Of a stretch of 16,479 nt of DNA, positions 14,811 to 16,479 are shown piece after piece. Positions within the stretch are counted from its first letter, which is position 1. Each line of letters begins with the position of its first letter. Origin of the DNA: Spirochaetota bacterium. GTDB lineage: Bacteria > Spirochaetota > Spirochaetia > DSM-27196 > PWMO01. The stretch is taken from positions 1 through 16,479 of the forward strand of contig JAAAOR010000122.1 of the NCBI GenBank assembly GCA_009908735.1, written 5' to 3'. The notes beneath the pieces were generated by a model. That model was not told where the DNA came from. It was given only the letters and a program-made list of their open reading frames with translations, and did no database searches. The translations under genes were made by a program, and so were the position numbers.

Positions 14811-15902
14811 TCAGGTTTTCGCAGCATCCCCGAACTCGACCCGGTACACATAGATCATGACCGCCGTGAGGGAGATCACCAGGGGCCCGTAAACGAGACC
14901 CGGAAGCCCGAAAAAGGAGAGACCACCGATCGTGGCAAGAAAGATGTAGAACGGCGACATGGCCGCGCGCCCTTGCATCAGGAATGGTCGTAAATAGTTG
15001 TCCACGCCCCCGACAAGAAGCACCGCCCAGACCGCGAAGAACACAGCCTGCCAGTACTGCCCGGTGACTGCCAGGAAGGCCACAGCCGGGATCGAAACCA
15101 AACCCGTCCCGATGATGGGAATCATCGAGGAGAAGCCGAGCACGGTACCCCAGATAAGCCCCGGTATGCCGACGATTGCCAGCCCGACGCCGCCGAGCAA
15201 CCCCTGGATGATGGCAATCGCAAAGGTACCGAACACCACCGCCCTTGTCACATCGCGAACGCGAGCGAAAATCGCTTCTTTCTGCTTGGGACGCATGGGC
15301 AGAGAATCTCGCAGGCTCTGTGCCATGCGTGAGCCGTCCCGGACGAGATAAAAGAGAAGAAACACCAGAATGAAGAACTTCGAAACGACATCGACGACGT
15401 TCCCGAAAATCTGCACGCTGTTGCGCACGAAGTACTGTGTTGCCGTCTGGGCGAACCCGAGCAGACGCTCGCGAACACTCAGACGCGATAGATCGACATC
15501 AACCCCGGCAAGCCACGCGGTGAGTCGTTCTTCGAAACCACCAAGCGCGGGGCCGGCAAGCAGGGCCTCAAGCTCACCGGAACGAACCCACGACACCAGA
15601 TCGCGCGCGAACTCCGCTCCCTGCAAAAACAGCAGAAACAGAAAAAAGAAGACAGGAACGATGATGACCGCGCACACGCCGAGCACAACCAGCAGCGCCG
15701 CGAGCGAGTCTCGCCCCCCGAAAAGCGTGCGCAGACGACGGTAAAAGGGGAAGGAAAGCATCGAAAGAAGGATCGCGAAGATGATGGGATTGAAGAAGGC
15801 CCGCAGTACAAAGAACGATAGGACCAGCGCCCCGACAAGCAAGATCAGAACGAACGGACGGTAAAGAGACTCCGGATCAGTCTTTCTTGGCATGCGTCTC
15901 AT
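14811..15902 (-). CDS. AI-2E/PerM family membrane transporter
   Basis: A 363-residue polytopic inner-membrane protein of the AI-2E transporter family (PerM, TqsA, YdiK and similar). Two hydrophobic helices at 14-55 and a long pair at 66-98 precede a soluble stretch of about 65 residues. Then come KFFILVFLLFYLVRDG, the family core with SMIPIIG and a VDNYLRP loop, and the closing GGLSFFGLPGLVYGPL block before the last helix. Members are proposed to export autoinducer-2 or to exchange ions, but most have no proven substrate and the sequence does not decide. The first ATG (15902) is taken; an in-frame ATG at 15893 would shorten it by three residues. No Shine-Dalgarno precedes either one. It ends 71 bp before the iron operon start and may be followed by it on the same transcript. 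Confidence 0.88.
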   Translation of the reverse strand: MRRMPRKTDPESLYRPFVLILLVGALVLSFFVLRAFFNPIIFAILLSMLSFPFYRRLRTLFGGRDSLAALLVVLGVCAVIIVPVFFFLFLLFLQGAEFARDLVSWVRSGELEALLAGPALGGFEERLTAWLAGVDVDLSRLSVRERLLGFAQTATQYFVRNSVQIFGNVVDVVSKFFILVFLLFYLVRDGSRMAQSLRDSLPMRPKQKEAIFARVRDVTRAVVFGTFAIAIIQGLLGGVGLAIVGIPGLIWGTVLGFSSMIPIIGTGLVSIPAVAFLAVTGQYWQAVFFAVWAVLLVGGVDNYLRPFLMQGRAAMSPFYIFLATIGGLSFFGLPGLVYGPLVISLTAVMIYVYRVEFGDAAKT

Positions 15903-15909
15903 GGGCCGG

Positions 15910-15915
15910 AGTATA
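15910..15915 (-). promoter_or_regulatory. -10 element of the PerM-family gene
   Basis: The minus strand reads TATACT (five of six), ending 7 nt before the ATG at 15902. The best -35 candidate, GTTCCA 16 bp upstream, is poor. The spacing would place transcription start at the ATG, giving a leaderless mRNA. Confidence 0.4.
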
Positions 15916-15930
15916 GTTGAAGTGAGTTGC

Positions 15931-15960
15931 TTGGAACACCGGGCCTACCCGCGCTATCAT
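15931..15960 (+). promoter_or_regulatory. Promoter of the DUF6062 gene
   Basis: TTGGAA (15931-15936, four of six) and TATCAT (15955-15960, five of six) are 18 bp apart. The -10 ends 6 nt before the GTG at 15967, again predicting a leaderless transcript. It stands back to back with the PerM -10 at 15910-15915, so the two divergent promoters share about 50 bp. Confidence 0.45.
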
Positions 15961-15966
15961 GGCGTC

Positions 15967-16479
15967 GTGAAGTACGAGCTTCAGACAATTCCAGTGTGGG
16001 ATGCCTACGAGCACGAGGCAGATTGTCCCTTGTGCTATCTCGCGGACAAACTCGAGGTGGACTACCAGCAGTTCTTCCTCGGCAGCGCGGTCATGGCGCC
16101 CGAAATGCGCGTGGAGGTAAACCGGATCGGATTTTGCCGCCGACACTTCGCACTTCTCGAGCGCGGCTCCAACCGACTCGGCCTCGCCCTCATGACACAG
16201 ACGCACCTCGCCGACCGCCACGCCCGCTTCGAGAAGTCGCGCCGTTCGGCGCAACGCGCGGCAGGGAGCGGCAAAAAGCGTAAGATACGCGCAGAGCTCG
16301 AACCGCTCCTTGAAGCTCTCGCGGAGGAGGAGCGAACCTGTATGATCTGCGACCGCCTCGCCGCCGACCTTGCAAACTACGCCTTCACCATTCTCAGCCT
16401 GCATCGCTCGAACGAGGACTTCGTAGAAACCTTTCGAAACTCACACGGATTCTGCCTGCCCCATATGCGCACGACCCTC
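15967..16479 (+). CDS. DUF6062-family Cys/His protein (truncated by window end)
   Basis: The frame is open for 171 codons to the window end; the C-terminus is missing. The opening KYELQTIPVWDAYE and following CPLC, with LGSAVMAPEMRVEVNRIGFC, match my recollection of DUF6062 proteins, whose function is unknown. Two metal-site-like units are visible: C20/C23 with C57/H60 (CPLC and FCRRH), then C125/C128 with C163/H166 (CMIC and FCLPH). The two units have almost the same internal spacing and are separated by a basic, helical linker (about 85-110). The arrangement suggests two zinc-binding sites. No signal peptide. The GTG at 15967 is the only start that fits: the nearby ATG at 15959 is in another frame and stops at once. 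There is no Shine-Dalgarno. Confidence 0.75.
   Translation, partial: MKYELQTIPVWDAYEHEADCPLCYLADKLEVDYQQFFLGSAVMAPEMRVEVNRIGFCRRHFALLERGSNRLGLALMTQTHLADRHARFEKSRRSAQRAAGSGKKRKIRAELEPLLEALAEEERTCMICDRLAADLANYAFTILSLHRSNEDFVETFRNSHGFCLPHMRTTL

Noticed and set aside
15959..15970. ATG at 15959 as start of the DUF6062 gene
   Set aside because: It is in another frame and reaches TGA after three codons; the GTG at 15967 gives the family N-terminus.

Overview
The window is about 16.5 kb of GC-rich bacterial DNA, almost fully coding, with 13 protein genes and no RNA gene, insertion sequence or CRISPR array that I can see. The mixture of genes suggests a free-living spirochaete or a similar high-GC anaerobe. 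It includes a DUF6062-type Cys/His protein, a TRAP transporter whose secreted binding protein is not a lipoprotein, a FutA-type iron transporter and several acidic proteins. The taxonomic guess is inference from protein style, not from a marker gene.

Left block (1-4057, minus strand). Three genes run in one direction: a uridine-kinase-like P-loop kinase, a GH13-like (alpha-amylase superfamily) enzyme and a squalene/phytoene-synthase family enzyme. The first two start codons are about 15 bp apart across the stop, and the third gene follows after 28 bp. I do not recognise a described pathway for this trio. It is the best candidate here for something undescribed.

Second block (4058-5818, plus strand). 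A single-domain cupin and an AlaA-type alanine aminotransferase are transcribed divergently from the kinase and probably form a two-gene operon. They end against a strong GC-rich inverted repeat that separates them from the convergent ilvD.

Third block (5918-14739, minus strand). Reading in the direction of transcription there is an iron(III) ABC transporter (binding protein, fused permease, ATPase), then a complete three-part TRAP transporter (DctP, DctQ, DctM), then dihydroxy-acid dehydratase (IlvD). Gaps are -20 to +80 bp. Genes within each transporter are translationally coupled, and no clear terminator separates the iron set from the TRAP set.

Right edge (14811-16479). An AI-2E/PerM-family membrane protein (minus strand) is divergent from a DUF6062-family protein (plus strand) that runs off the window.

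Translation signals fall into two classes. Most operon-internal genes have good Shine-Dalgarno sequences (AAGGAG, GGAGG, GGAG). Four genes (cupin, PerM, DUF6062 and perhaps the prenyl synthase) have none, but carry a -10-like hexamer ending 5-7 nt before the start codon, as expected for leaderless transcripts.
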